Source of the DNA: Pirellulales bacterium
GTDB lineage: Bacteria; Planctomycetota; Planctomycetia; Pirellulales; Thermoguttaceae
NCBI GenBank assembly: GCA_016936015.1
Contig: JAFGPV010000035.1
Span: 62,001-126,000, forward strand
Direction of reading: 5' to 3'
Length of the DNA stretch: 64,000 nt
Numbering within the stretch: the stretch's first letter is position 1; the number at the start of each line of letters is the position of its first letter. The position numbers and the translations under genes were made by a program. Below are positions 34,051 through 42,170 of this stretch, piece after piece. Below the pieces are notes generated by a model. That model was not told the DNA's origin and ran no database searches. It saw only the letters and a list, made by a program, of their open reading frames with translations.

Positions 34051-34377
34051 TTAGGCCGCAGCCCGATCCAGGGCGCGTTCCAACTCCGCCTTCGACTGCA
34101 TCCCGACGAATCGTTCGACGACTTTCCCGTTTTTAAAAATCATCAGGGTGGGAATGCTGTGGATTCCGTAGGCGGCGGAGACGCGGGGGCTTTCATCGAC
34201 GTTGAGTTTTGCCACCTTCACGGAGTCGGCGCGCTCCGCCGCCAACTGTTTCATCACGGGGCCAATCGCGCGACAAGGGCCGCACCAAGGGGCCCAGAAA
34301 TCGACTAGCGTGGGCAAGGAGGACTTTAATACCTCCGCCTCGAAATTTCCGTCCGAGAGTTTACATAGATTCGACAT
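34051..34377 (-). CDS. trxA: Thioredoxin
   Basis: 108 residues from ATG 34377, the canonical size. Active site FWAPWCGPCRAIGPVMKQLA, cis-proline loop SIPTLMIFKNG. The extension to 34449 in the same frame is rejected because it has no thioredoxin homology. Ends five bases before the dsbD start and begins about 70 bases after the upstream gene, so it is probably co-transcribed in the order regulator, thioredoxin-like, trxA, dsbD. Reduces disulfides in the cytoplasm and probably feeds the neighbouring DsbD. Confidence 0.96.
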   Translation of the reverse strand: MSNLCKLSDGNFEAEVLKSSLPTLVDFWAPWCGPCRAIGPVMKQLAAERADSVKVAKLNVDESPRVSAAYGIHSIPTLMIFKNGKVVERFVGMQSKAELERALDRAAA

Positions 34378-34445
34378 GGGAGCGACCTTCTCCGTGGATT
34401 GTTTTCCCAGGCAAGGCAACTTGAAAATGCCGATGCCGTTGAGGT

Positions 34446-35318
34446 TCACCTGCTGCTTGTTGGATGCGGGTGAGATCGGTTGCTTCTCTGATAGGGGTAG
34501 TAATAAACCGTGCCGTCGTTCCCTTGGTGCGGATAATAATAAACGGCACTGTTGTGCCAGTTCCGGTATTCAGAAGGGCGCTTTTGGAAGAACGCCCTCC
34601 AACGAGAAAAAACGCTCGGCCTTTCCACCCGGGAGGGAGTGGCAATCCATGGCTGGCCCTGAGTCTCGTCGGCCGCATCATTTGTCCCCGCATTGGCAGC
34701 GGCGGGGATCGGACGAACGGACTCCCGGAGATTGGGATCGTGGGCGTCGTCGGGGCGGGCCGAAGTATTACTCGGGGACGGTCCCGATTTTTCAGGCGCC
34801 CGGGCGTCATCGGGCGTCAGGCGTCCGGCACGATCAGCGGCAATGGGACCGTACCCTTCGACTGCAACGAAGTCGCTTTTCGACCGGTCCTTGACCTGCT
34901 GATCCGGCTTCAAGGGCATCTCCGCTTTTTCTTCCTCGAGAAGTCCGGCGTTGATGAAGTCGTACACCTCTCCAGGGCTTTTCGCCCCGATCAAGTATTT
35001 CCTTTTCCACCCGGCCGGCGTCGGATCGAAGCGGATTAATTGCGGGATGGATCCTCCTTGGCTCAGCCGGGACGCCAATTGCTGATGCCGGTCATAGTCC
35101 AAGTAGGTAAAAATGACTCTGTCCAGCCCGTCGGCTTCCGCAACTTGCGGAAGGATCGAATTCTTCATCTTTTCACAGGCGGGACACCAGACGGCGCCGA
35201 TCAAGACGACCAGTGGCCGCCCGGTGGTTTGGCTTTGACGGCAAGCCTGCTCGATATCCGTCGATCCCGCCCCCAGGGCGGAGACCTGCATGAGCGCCGC
35301 TAAGAAGAAATGAGCCAT
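34446..35318 (-). CDS. Exported thioredoxin-like protein with Tyr-rich tail
   Basis: 290 residues from ATG 35318, preceded by GGAGAA. Short signal-like N-terminus AHFFLAALMQVSALGAG. Thioredoxin-fold domain with IGAVWCPACEKMKNSILPQV and a cis-proline SIPQLIRF. From about residue 135 the protein becomes low-complexity (Lys/Asp/Pro/Asn-rich) and ends in NWHNSAVYYYPHQGNDGTVY and YYPYQRSNRSHPHP, a duplicated Y-Y-Y-P unit. Between residues about 155 and 182 the sequence retains halves of the 44-bp palindrome R1 (34774-34856). A likely periplasmic partner of the neighbouring DsbD; the aromatic tail may bind the cell wall, which is inference. Confidence 0.82.
   Translation of the reverse strand: MAHFFLAALMQVSALGAGSTDIEQACRQSQTTGRPLVVLIGAVWCPACEKMKNSILPQVAEADGLDRVIFTYLDYDRHQQLASRLSQGGSIPQLIRFDPTPAGWKRKYLIGAKSPGEVYDFINAGLLEEEKAEMPLKPDQQVKDRSKSDFVAVEGYGPIAADRAGRLTPDDARAPEKSGPSPSNTSARPDDAHDPNLRESVRPIPAAANAGTNDAADETQGQPWIATPSRVERPSVFSRWRAFFQKRPSEYRNWHNSAVYYYPHQGNDGTVYYYPYQRSNRSHPHPTSSR
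34774..34856 (-). repeat. Degenerate R1-like palindrome with enlarged loop
   Basis: Coding-strand order: gggtacggtcccatt near 34856-34842, about 50 unrelated bases, then aatcgggaccgtcccc near 34789-34774. The two halves match the left and right arms of the 44-bp element R1, and the right half is read as E-K-S-G-P-S-P. Could be a diverged copy or chance similarity. Confidence 0.5.
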
Positions 35319-35564
35319 ACCATTCTCCCTGTTTATCGGGGCAAACTGGCTAAATGCAGGATCGGACGAAAGGCTCATATAACTTTAATATTATATTACA
35401 CGGATATTATTCCAGCGTGATCGCCGGCGCCCGGCGGCGCCGATCCGCCCGGTGCCCGGGGAAAACAGGCCGGGACGATGCGCTTCAGAAACGGAGCGGC
35501 GCCGTTCCGGCCCGGGCAGCTCAGCCCGCCGCCCTGCCCGCCCGCAAAAGAGAAGACTGCTCCC

Positions 35565-35987
35565 TCAACGCGCGCCCGCTTTCGCCTCCCCGACACGCCG
35601 AGAGGCGCGAACCACGGAACTGCGACTTCGCCGCTTAACGGGATGTTCCTCGCTCAGCAACTGCAGGATCTTCTTGACCAACGTCGGCCGGACGATGTAG
35701 TAGCAGCGCAACGGACCGCAGACGTGACAGTCGACCAAGCCCGCTTTGCGCAAAGCAGCCATGTGTTGCGAAAAATGCGGCTGCACCAGCGGGACCAGTG
35801 AATTGATATCCTTGACGCACGTAGGGCGTTCGCACAAGGTTTTCAGAATCATCAGCCGCACGGGGTGCGCCATGACGCGCAACAGGCGTGCGCGTTCATT
35901 CCAGGAGGCGTCTGCCGGGGTGTCTTTCACGTCTTTGAAACCTCCGTGAGGAACCCGATAATCCGCGGCGCGAAAGCGCCCGGACAT
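35565..35987 (-). CDS. ArsR-type winged-helix regulator with cysteine cluster
   Basis: 140 residues from ATG 35987. Core ArsR/SmtB fold: RLLRVMAHPVRLMILKTLCE, recognition region PLVQPHFSQHMAALRKAGLV and wing LRCYYIVRP. Cysteines are placed as CERPTCVKDI in the second helix and DCHVCGPLRCYY just before the wing, so metal or thiol/persulfide sensing is plausible. The longer frame to 36191 is rejected: no ribosome site and no homology. It precedes, on the same strand, the thioredoxin-like, trxA and dsbD genes, and probably controls them. Basic C-terminal tail RRSRSSVVRASRR is unusual for the family. Confidence 0.85.
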   Translation of the reverse strand: MSGRFRAADYRVPHGGFKDVKDTPADASWNERARLLRVMAHPVRLMILKTLCERPTCVKDINSLVPLVQPHFSQHMAALRKAGLVDCHVCGPLRCYYIVRPTLVKKILQLLSEEHPVKRRSRSSVVRASRRVGEAKAGAR

Positions 35988-36305
35988 CCAATAAATCGAC
36001 GGAGTTCTAATATAACGAAAGTGTAATAAAAGGGTCAAGTTCATCCGAAACGAGAGCCCCACGGAACGTATCCTGTTTAGAGAAAACAGGTTGCCGTTCA
36101 TCGACGAATTCCCCGGCGGAGACAAAACGATCCGTGAGGAGGTGCGGAAATGCGCAATACCGAGAGTTGGGATTGCAGCTCCATAAGACATTCGCTATAT
36201 AATGGTTCCCCTCTTTTAAGAGGCTGCCCGGGGGCAGGCCAAATGATTGTACGCAGTAGACTTGGTCGTTATCGATTGGAAACCGTCGCGAAAAGGAGTT
36301 CCCCC

Positions 36306-36506
36306 ATGTCAGACCACGTCAGCGAGTTCATCCGTTCCCAACAGCAATGGGAGTACCTCCGCCTGGAGGCCCCGGCCGCCGAATCGCTCAACGATCAATT
36401 AAAGGACAGCGGGAGAGATGGCTGGGAGCTGAACAGCGTCGTGTACTCCCCCGAGGCGGACGTCTGGCACAGCTTCCTCAAACGTCCCAGGGCGTATTCG
36501 GAATAA
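36306..36506 (+). CDS. Small DUF4177-like protein
   Basis: 66 residues with an aaaaggag site eight bases before ATG 36306. Pattern QQWEYLRLEAPAAESLNDQL followed by KDSGRDGWELNSVVY matches DUF4177, a small alpha/beta domain of unknown function in which an aromatic strand is followed by 'lN..G..GWEL'. The in-frame extension to 36150 lacks a ribosome site and is rejected. Diverges from the ArsR-type gene and converges on osmC. Confidence 0.78.
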   Translation: MSDHVSEFIRSQQQWEYLRLEAPAAESLNDQLKDSGRDGWELNSVVYSPEADVWHSFLKRPRAYSE

Positions 36507-36533
36507 AGGCCTTACGGTGTTGGCCTCCTGAGG

Positions 36534-36977
36534 TTAACCATCCATGGCGTCCCGTGGCGTCACGTCAAACACGATCCGGACGGGGCAGTTTAGCGACGCC
36601 GAGACGGGACAAAATTTCTCCAGCTTCTCCTTCAGCCGCAGCGAGGCGGCCTTCTGCACCACGTCCCTATCCGCTACGACAACGGAAATCGAAACGTCGA
36701 TCCCGGTGAACCGGAGCCCCTGAGAAGTCTTCTCCATCGCGCCCGTGGACGTGCTGGAATACGACTCCAAGGCGAGTCCGAACCGGTGCACAAAGTAGAG
36801 GAAGGTGCTCAGCAGACAGCTCTCCACGGAGGCAACCAAGAGTTCCTCCGGCGACCACGTCCCCTCGGGCCCGCCGAACTCGGGCGGCGTCGCGACGGTT
36901 AAATCGGGATTGTCCCGAGCGCTGACGCGGCATTCTCGCGCATGGCGCCACTCGGTCTTCGTTTGGAAATTGTGCAT
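36534..36977 (-). CDS. OsmC-family peroxiredoxin-like protein
   Basis: 147 residues, normal size for OsmC/Ohr. The two redox cysteines appear in LVASVESCLLSTFLYFV and KLEKFCPVSASLNCPVRI; GPEGTWSPEELL is the typical region before the first cysteine. OsmC proteins reduce organic hydroperoxides or handle persulfidated thiols in the cytoplasm. GGAG lies about nine bases before the ATG. Upstream on the same strand is a truncated methyltransferase; the neighbouring thiol-redox operon makes a persulfide or peroxide role plausible. Confidence 0.9.
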   Translation of the reverse strand: MHNFQTKTEWRHARECRVSARDNPDLTVATPPEFGGPEGTWSPEELLVASVESCLLSTFLYFVHRFGLALESYSSTSTGAMEKTSQGLRFTGIDVSISVVVADRDVVQKAASLRLKEKLEKFCPVSASLNCPVRIVFDVTPRDAMDG

Positions 36978-36997
36978 GTTGGTTTTCTCCTTTCCGC

Positions 36998-37174
36998 TCA
37001 GCAGCAGACCAGCCGACCGGTTCCAACGCCGACCTCGAGCCAGGGTCGCGGGAGAACTTCGCTGAGTTGGCGCAGGCCCAGCAACTCCGACGAAAACAGC
37101 ATCCTCCCATCCTCAGAGTCAAACCATGCATCATAGCGCGCAGCTTCACGCTCGAATACATCGAACCTGCTCAA
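36998..37174 (-). pseudogene. Truncated SAM-dependent methyltransferase fragment
   Basis: An uninterrupted frame from TTG 37174, with agggaga eight bases upstream, reads about 58 residues: SRFDVFEREAARYDAWFDSE, then DGRMLFSSELLGLRQL, then SEVLPRPWLEVGVGTGR, and stops three codons later. This is the N-terminus of a class I (Methyltransf_11) enzyme up to SAM motif I; everything after is missing and the osmC leader begins 20 bases on. The best explanation is a deletion that removed the C-terminal three quarters. It is too short to be functional. Confidence 0.75.
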
Positions 37175-37380
37175 ATCGACGTCTCCCTAACGGGCTGATA
37201 GGAGATCTATTTGATTAGTGCGTTTCACGCATCCCAAAAGGTTAAATATTCCCCATCCCACTTATTCCACCTCTTCTTCGCTATCCTTTAAGTCAACTAA
37301 CCAAAAAGACCGATACGACTAATGTGCCATTATATAGGTATTTTAAATGAAAGAAGCTGCCCACCGGAGGGCATTGCCTC

Positions 37381-39090
37381 ATGTGGTCTGCAATTTTTAT
37401 AACGTGTACGGCAGGTTTATCCCTGGGCGATTTGGGACTGAATCCGCCGGGCAATGCGTCTCCACTTTCGGCCCCTGCCAAGACCGCCCCGGCGGCCGCT
37501 GCGCCGAAGTTGTTGACTCCGCCGGCGCCACCTGCGGGAATTCCCGCGGATCTGCCGGTCCATTCCACACCGGCCCGCCGAACGCCCGCGGAACCGACGG
37601 CACGTACTGCGCTGCCGCCGGCCGCCGAGCCGTTGCCGCCGACCTCGCCATCGGCCTCCGCAGCGCCGCTTCCCGAGCCGATCGTGACGCGGCAGACCAT
37701 GTTTTTCATACCCTTTCGGGTGGAGGAAGAGAAAGACGCGGCCCGTCAGCCCGAGGAGGTGCAGTTGTTCGTCTCGCACGACCGCGGCGCGCACTGGAAT
37801 TCCTACGCCAAGGCCCCGGCAAGTCGGCGACAAATCCCTTTTAAAACGGCCACCGACGCCGAATACTGGTTCGCCCTGCAGACCCGCGACCGCTCCGGGA
37901 GACTCCGGCCGGAACAGATTACCGTCCCCGGCCTGCGGGTCGTGGTCGACACGCAGCCGCCTCGGGTGGATTTGACGGCGAAAGCTGATCCGGCCGGGCA
38001 GATCACCATCGAGTGGACCCTGACCGATCCGCACTTACAACCCGAGGGCCTGACCCTCCAGGGCCGCAACTCGGCCGACGGCCCCTGGCAGACGATCACC
38101 CTCTCGCCGCAGAATGCACAAGTCCGGTTCATGGGCGCCACGGAATCGGGCCGGGTGACCTGGTGGCCCCCGCCGGGCGGTACGGAACTTCAACTCCGCG
38201 CCGAGGCCAGCGACGCCGCCGGCAATAAGGCCGTCGAGCATGCACAGATCCACCTCGATTCAAACCACGGCACGGGGACCGCCGCAAACCCCGCCTCAAA
38301 AGGGGACAATCCCATTTTTGCTTCGCAAAAATCGGGACAGTCCCCCAATCCCGCCGACGGCGTGCTGCCCGGCGCGATCAACCCGCCGATCGGCAACCGA
38401 TACTCTTCATCCGAGGCCGCGCCGATCGATTCGAGCTTTTCCTATCTGCCGCCCGGCGAACGGGTGCGGATGGTCAATACCCGGCTCTTCGAACTGGACT
38501 ACGACGTAGAGGCGGTCGGACCATCGGGCATCGGCCGCGTGGAGTTGTGGGGAACCCGCAACGGCGGCCGCACCTGGCAGAGCTTCGGCGTCGATAACGA
38601 TACCCGCAGCCCCCTCTCCGTGGACGTGGACGGCGAAGGACTTTACGGCTTCCGCATCGTGCTGACCAACGGCGTGGGCTTAAGCACCGGCCCGCCGCAG
38701 ACCGGTGAGCTGCCCGCCGTCTGGATCGGCGTGGACACGACGAAACCGATCGCCCGGCTGCTGGGTGCCGAATTGGGCGCCGGCACCAACGACGGGAAAT
38801 TGATTATCACCTGGAAGGCCGAAGACACGATGCCGGCGGCCCGGCCGATCACCCTGAGCTTCAGTCCCCAACCGGGCGGCCCGTGGACCCCGATCGCCGC
38901 CGGACTGGAAAACACGGGCCGTTACGCCTGGATCCTCGACAGCCGGCTCCCCCCACAGGTCTATCTCCGCCTGGAAGTCCGCGACGAGGCCGGCAACCTC
39001 ACCGTCGTCGACCACCCCGACCCCGTCCCCCTGGACCGCTCCCGTCCCACGGCCAAAATCCTCGACGTCCGGCCGAAAACAGGAAATTAG
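37381..39090 (+). CDS. Exported Ig/fibronectin-like repeat protein with in-frame palindrome
   Basis: 569 residues. Short hydrophobic N-terminus WSAIFITCTAGLSLG, a long Pro/Ala/Thr-rich linker (residues about 20-105), then several beta-sandwich repeats marked by RDRSGRLRPEQITVPGLRVV, VDTQPPRVDLTAKADPAGQI, EASDAAGNKAVEH, VDTTKPIARLLGAE and LRLEVRDEAGNLTVVDHP; 'D.AGN' and 'D..PP' phrases recur as in bacterial Ig-like/FN3 domains. Probably a cell-surface or periplasmic structural protein. Residues 308-322 (G-D-N-P-I-F...K-S-G-Q-S-P) are the 44-bp palindrome R1, located in the linker between two domains. The following gene cluster is on the other strand. Confidence 0.75.
   Translation: MWSAIFITCTAGLSLGDLGLNPPGNASPLSAPAKTAPAAAAPKLLTPPAPPAGIPADLPVHSTPARRTPAEPTARTALPPAAEPLPPTSPSASAAPLPEPIVTRQTMFFIPFRVEEEKDAARQPEEVQLFVSHDRGAHWNSYAKAPASRRQIPFKTATDAEYWFALQTRDRSGRLRPEQITVPGLRVVVDTQPPRVDLTAKADPAGQITIEWTLTDPHLQPEGLTLQGRNSADGPWQTITLSPQNAQVRFMGATESGRVTWWPPPGGTELQLRAEASDAAGNKAVEHAQIHLDSNHGTGTAANPASKGDNPIFASQKSGQSPNPADGVLPGAINPPIGNRYSSSEAAPIDSSFSYLPPGERVRMVNTRLFELDYDVEAVGPSGIGRVELWGTRNGGRTWQSFGVDNDTRSPLSVDVDGEGLYGFRIVLTNGVGLSTGPPQTGELPAVWIGVDTTKPIARLLGAELGAGTNDGKLIITWKAEDTMPAARPITLSFSPQPGGPWTPIAAGLENTGRYAWILDSRLPPQVYLRLEVRDEAGNLTVVDHPDPVPLDRSRPTAKILDVRPKTGN
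38302..38345 (+). repeat. 44-bp coding palindrome R1, copy C
   Basis: Begins ggggacaatccc and ends gggacagtcccc; read as G-D-N-P-I-F-A-S-Q-K-S-G-Q-S-P. Same length, orientation and frame as the copies in the two hydrolases. Confidence 0.9.
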
Positions 39091-39154
39091 GGCGAGGTCG
39101 TAGTTGGTCATCAAAAGTTGAAAACCGCACGATGGTGACCCCGGAAGGGGAGGT

Positions 39155-40206
39155 TCATGGTTTGGCCTCCGGTTGCTGCAAGCGGTTTTGCATTTCGATA
39201 GCCTGCCGTTCGCGTTGCACTTCGTCGGCCAGTTCCTTCTCGGTGGGCAGATAGAGTTTGTACCGGGAGGCGAAAATTTGCTGGTTGTCTTCGGGCAGGG
39301 TGTAACGCACGACCGCTTCGCTTTTGTCGGTGCAGAGGATGATGCCGACGGGCGGATTTTCATCGGCGGCGGTCAACTCGCGCTGGTAGTAGTTGACGTA
39401 CATTTGCATTTGTCCAAGGTCCTCGTGCGTGAGCGGCCCGACCTTGAGGTCGATGAGTACGAAGGAGCGTGTCAGGCGGTTGTAGAACACCAGGTCGATC
39501 CAGAAGTGCCGGCCGTCGAGGGTGATCCGCTGCTGGCGGGCCATGAAGGCGAAGCCCTTGCCCAGTTCCAGGAGAAACTCGCGGAGTTTGACGATCAGAG
39601 CCTGCTCCAGGTCCGATTCAAGGTATCGTTCGCTCTGGGGCAAGCCGGTGAATTCCAAGACGTAGGGATCTTTGATGATGTCGGCGGGTTGTTGGATTTC
39701 GTGGCCCTTTTGGTCAAGGCCAGCACCCCTTCCCGATCCCGGCTTAGGGCCAACCGCTCGAAGAGCAAGGAATGAATCTGCCGTTCCAGTTCGCGGGTGG
39801 ACCAGCGGGCATTGATGGCCTCGTTTTCGTAAAATCTGCGGGCATCAGGGTTTTCGGCACGGAGGAGGAGTCGGTAGTGGGTCCAACTCAATTCGGGACG
39901 CACTGCGTCCCAAATTGGATAGGTTAAGTAAAAAGCCCGCATTTCTCCCAAGTTATAGCGATCATCACCTCTTCCGAATTCGGCAGTTAAGCGTTGAGAA
40001 AGCTCAACCAGCAGCCCCTTGCCGTATTCAGCCCGCTCTTGTCCCTGCTGCTCTTGCTCAACAGTGATTCGCCCGATCTCCCAATAGGCCGTGACCATCG
40101 CCACGTTGATGGCCCGGTATGCGTTTTGGCGGACTTCCGCCAGGATTGTCTTGATCCGCTGGCATGTCTGCTCGAATCCTGGTGTTGTCGGTAATTGTTC
40201 GTTCAC
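39155..40206 (-). pseudogene. DUF1016 (YhcG-type) PDDEXK nuclease, frameshifted
   Basis: Two overlapping frames, 39595-40206 (N-terminal half) and 39155-39658 (C-terminal half), together make one DUF1016 protein of about 345 residues. The N-terminal half has AYWEIGRITVEQEQQGQERA and SWTHYRLLLRAENPDARRFY; the C-terminal half has the nuclease part: SDLEQALIVKLREFLLELGK, RHFWIDLVFYNRLTRSFVLI and DLKVGPLTHEDLGQM (the D...D-x-K motif). Continuity is lost in an A-run at about 39708-39711; adding one A restores GHEIQQPADIIKDPYVLEF. No slippery heptamer is present. Family members are linked to restriction-like defence. A sequencing error would give an intact gene. Confidence 0.85.
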
Positions 40207-40580
40207 GGTTTTCCCCTGAAAACATCTCCGTGCTTATCTCTTGTCACTTCTCCGTCGGCATGAGGAAAAAGACTTTTTGTCGGCCATCCGTGTTTTCCTT
40301 GGAAAGCCTTGACGAGGATCTGATTCGATCGGGCAACGAGGACGGAACGAGATTACAGGTGCTAATGGGTAAAACCTCAATTGCCCCCTTTCCCTACATT
40401 TTTGTGGGAAAGTCTGTCTTCGGTTAGCGGAACTTTTGCTCTTGGCTTTTTTTCAATAATGAGTACAATCAGTGTTGGTACGTCCTCTATGAGATTAATG
40501 CCGATCATCCTTCCTTTCTAAGCCGCAAGCGGCTTGATTTTTTGCAGAGGGTTCGGACTTGTTTTTATAAGGACACCCGC
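40207..40580. other. Intergenic region between the DUF1016 gene and glgC
   Basis: 374 bases between divergent genes, so both promoters should lie here. It contains an A/T-rich stretch around 40440-40470 (ggctttttttcaataatgag). No repeat of the window's families and no gene recognised. Confidence 0.5.
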
Positions 40581-41834
40581 ATGAAGGACGTTTTGGCGAT
40601 CATTCTTGCCGGCGGGAAGGGGTCGCGGTTGGAGCCGTTGACGCGCGATCGGGCCAAGCCGGCGGTCCCCTTCGGCGGCGCCTACCGGATCATCGACTTC
40701 ACGCTCTCGAATTGCCTGAACAGCGGCCTGCGGAAAATTCTCATCTTTACGCAGTACAAGGCGATGAGCCTGGACCGGCACATCAACCTGGGCTGGCAGG
40801 GTTTTCTGTGCCGGGAACTGGGCGAATACATCGACGTCGTTCCGCCGCAACAGCGGATCGACGAGCACTGGTACCAGGGCACCGCCGACGCCGTGTACCA
40901 GAACATCTACTCCATCGAAAGGGAACGGCCGAAGTACGTCCTGATCCTCGCCGGCGATCACATCTACAAAATGAGTTACCGGCGGCTGCTCGAGCAGCAT
41001 ATCCAATCGCAGGCCGACGTGACCGTCGGCGCGCTCCACGTGCCGGCGCGGCTGTCGAACCAGTTCGGCGTGCTTACGACCGACGGGCACAACAACATCG
41101 TGGGTTTTGAAGAAAAGCCCCGCGTCCCCCGGGGCAACTCCGAGAGCATCTTAGCGTCGATGGGCATCTACGTCTTTACCGCCCGATTCCTCTTCGAGCA
41201 GTTGTGCCTCGACGCCACCCGGCCGCAGAGCCAGCACGATTTCGGCCGGAACATCATCCCCTCGCTGATCGGCTCCCACGGGGTCCGCGCCTACCCGTTC
41301 ATGGATGAAAACCGCAAGCAAGAGGCGTATTGGCGGGACGTGGGCACGTTGGACGCCTATTACGAGGCGAACATGGACCTGGTCTCCGTCGATCCGCTGT
41401 TGAATCTTTACGATCGTCAGTGGCCGGTGCGGACGTATCAGCCCAACCTGCCGCCCCCGAAGTTCGTCTTCGCCGAGCACGGCGAGCGGGGACGCCGCGG
41501 CCAGGCGCTGGACAGTATGGTCTGCCAAGGCTCGATCATCTCCGGCGGCCATGTCCGGCGCTCGATCATCGGTTTCAACTCCCGGATCAACAGCTACGCG
41601 GTGGTCGAGGATTCGATCCTCTTCGAAGGCGTGGACGTGGGCCGCTACGCCCGCATCCGCCGCGCGATCATCGACAAGGGCGTCAACATCCCCGCCGGCA
41701 CGGAAATCGGCTACCATCCCGAGTTGGATCTCTCCCGCGGCTTCACCGTCACCGAAAACGGCGTCACCGTGATCCCCAAGACCCACGGCGTCGAACACTT
41801 CCTCGGCAAAGAAGCGGCAGTCCTGCTAGGTTAG
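40581..41834 (+). CDS. glgC: Glucose-1-phosphate adenylyltransferase
   Basis: 417 residues from ATG 40581. ATP-binding and catalytic segment ILAGGKGSRLEPLTRDRAKP followed by AVPFGGAYRIIDFTLSN; glucose-1-phosphate site FEEKPR; substrate region GDHIYKMSY; C-terminal left-handed beta-helix (SIISGGHVRRSIIGFNSRIN). It makes ADP-glucose for glycogen. The extension to 40542 adds only 13 residues without homology. No other glycogen gene nearby. Confidence 0.97.
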   Translation: MKDVLAIILAGGKGSRLEPLTRDRAKPAVPFGGAYRIIDFTLSNCLNSGLRKILIFTQYKAMSLDRHINLGWQGFLCRELGEYIDVVPPQQRIDEHWYQGTADAVYQNIYSIERERPKYVLILAGDHIYKMSYRRLLEQHIQSQADVTVGALHVPARLSNQFGVLTTDGHNNIVGFEEKPRVPRGNSESILASMGIYVFTARFLFEQLCLDATRPQSQHDFGRNIIPSLIGSHGVRAYPFMDENRKQEAYWRDVGTLDAYYEANMDLVSVDPLLNLYDRQWPVRTYQPNLPPPKFVFAEHGERGRRGQALDSMVCQGSIISGGHVRRSIIGFNSRINSYAVVEDSILFEGVDVGRYARIRRAIIDKGVNIPAGTEIGYHPELDLSRGFTVTENGVTVIPKTHGVEHFLGKEAAVLLG

Positions 41835-41881
41835 TGCAAGGCACGCTGATCGGCCTGCGGATGGTCCATGTTACCGGACCC

Positions 41882-41956
41882 AACGCCCCGCGATGGCAAT
41901 CGCGGTGGTACAATCGGCATTATTCCACCCCCGCGACCGCCGCCGCGGGGCGTTCA
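41882..41956. repeat. R6 inverted repeat after glgC
   Basis: Arms caacgccccgcgatggcaat and ccgccgcggggcgttcaac. The left arm recurs within batC at 48670-48699. May act as the glgC terminator. Confidence 0.75.
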
Positions 41957-42170
41957 ACGGGAAGACCTTTTAAATAAACACCCTGCTTTCCTGGTCTAAC
42001 GGTCAATAGAGACAAGTTCTTACGTCAAAATCCGCAAGACGGGGCCCTACGAGGCAACTCTCTCGTAAACGACGTTTCCCCGAACGAGAACGTCCAACCT
42101 TCCCCTTCGCGACCACTGGTCGCGGCTTTCCAAAATTGGCATCATAACCACTTGCAAGAAACCCGCACCC

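Noticed and set aside
36150-36305. Extended start of the DUF4177-like gene
   Set aside because: No homology in the extra residues and a good aaaaggag site precedes ATG 36306.
39700-39715. Programmed -1 ribosomal frameshift in the DUF1016 gene
   Set aside because: The sequence at the junction (acc aaa agg) does not allow matched re-pairing after a -1 slip; a mutation or sequencing error is simpler.
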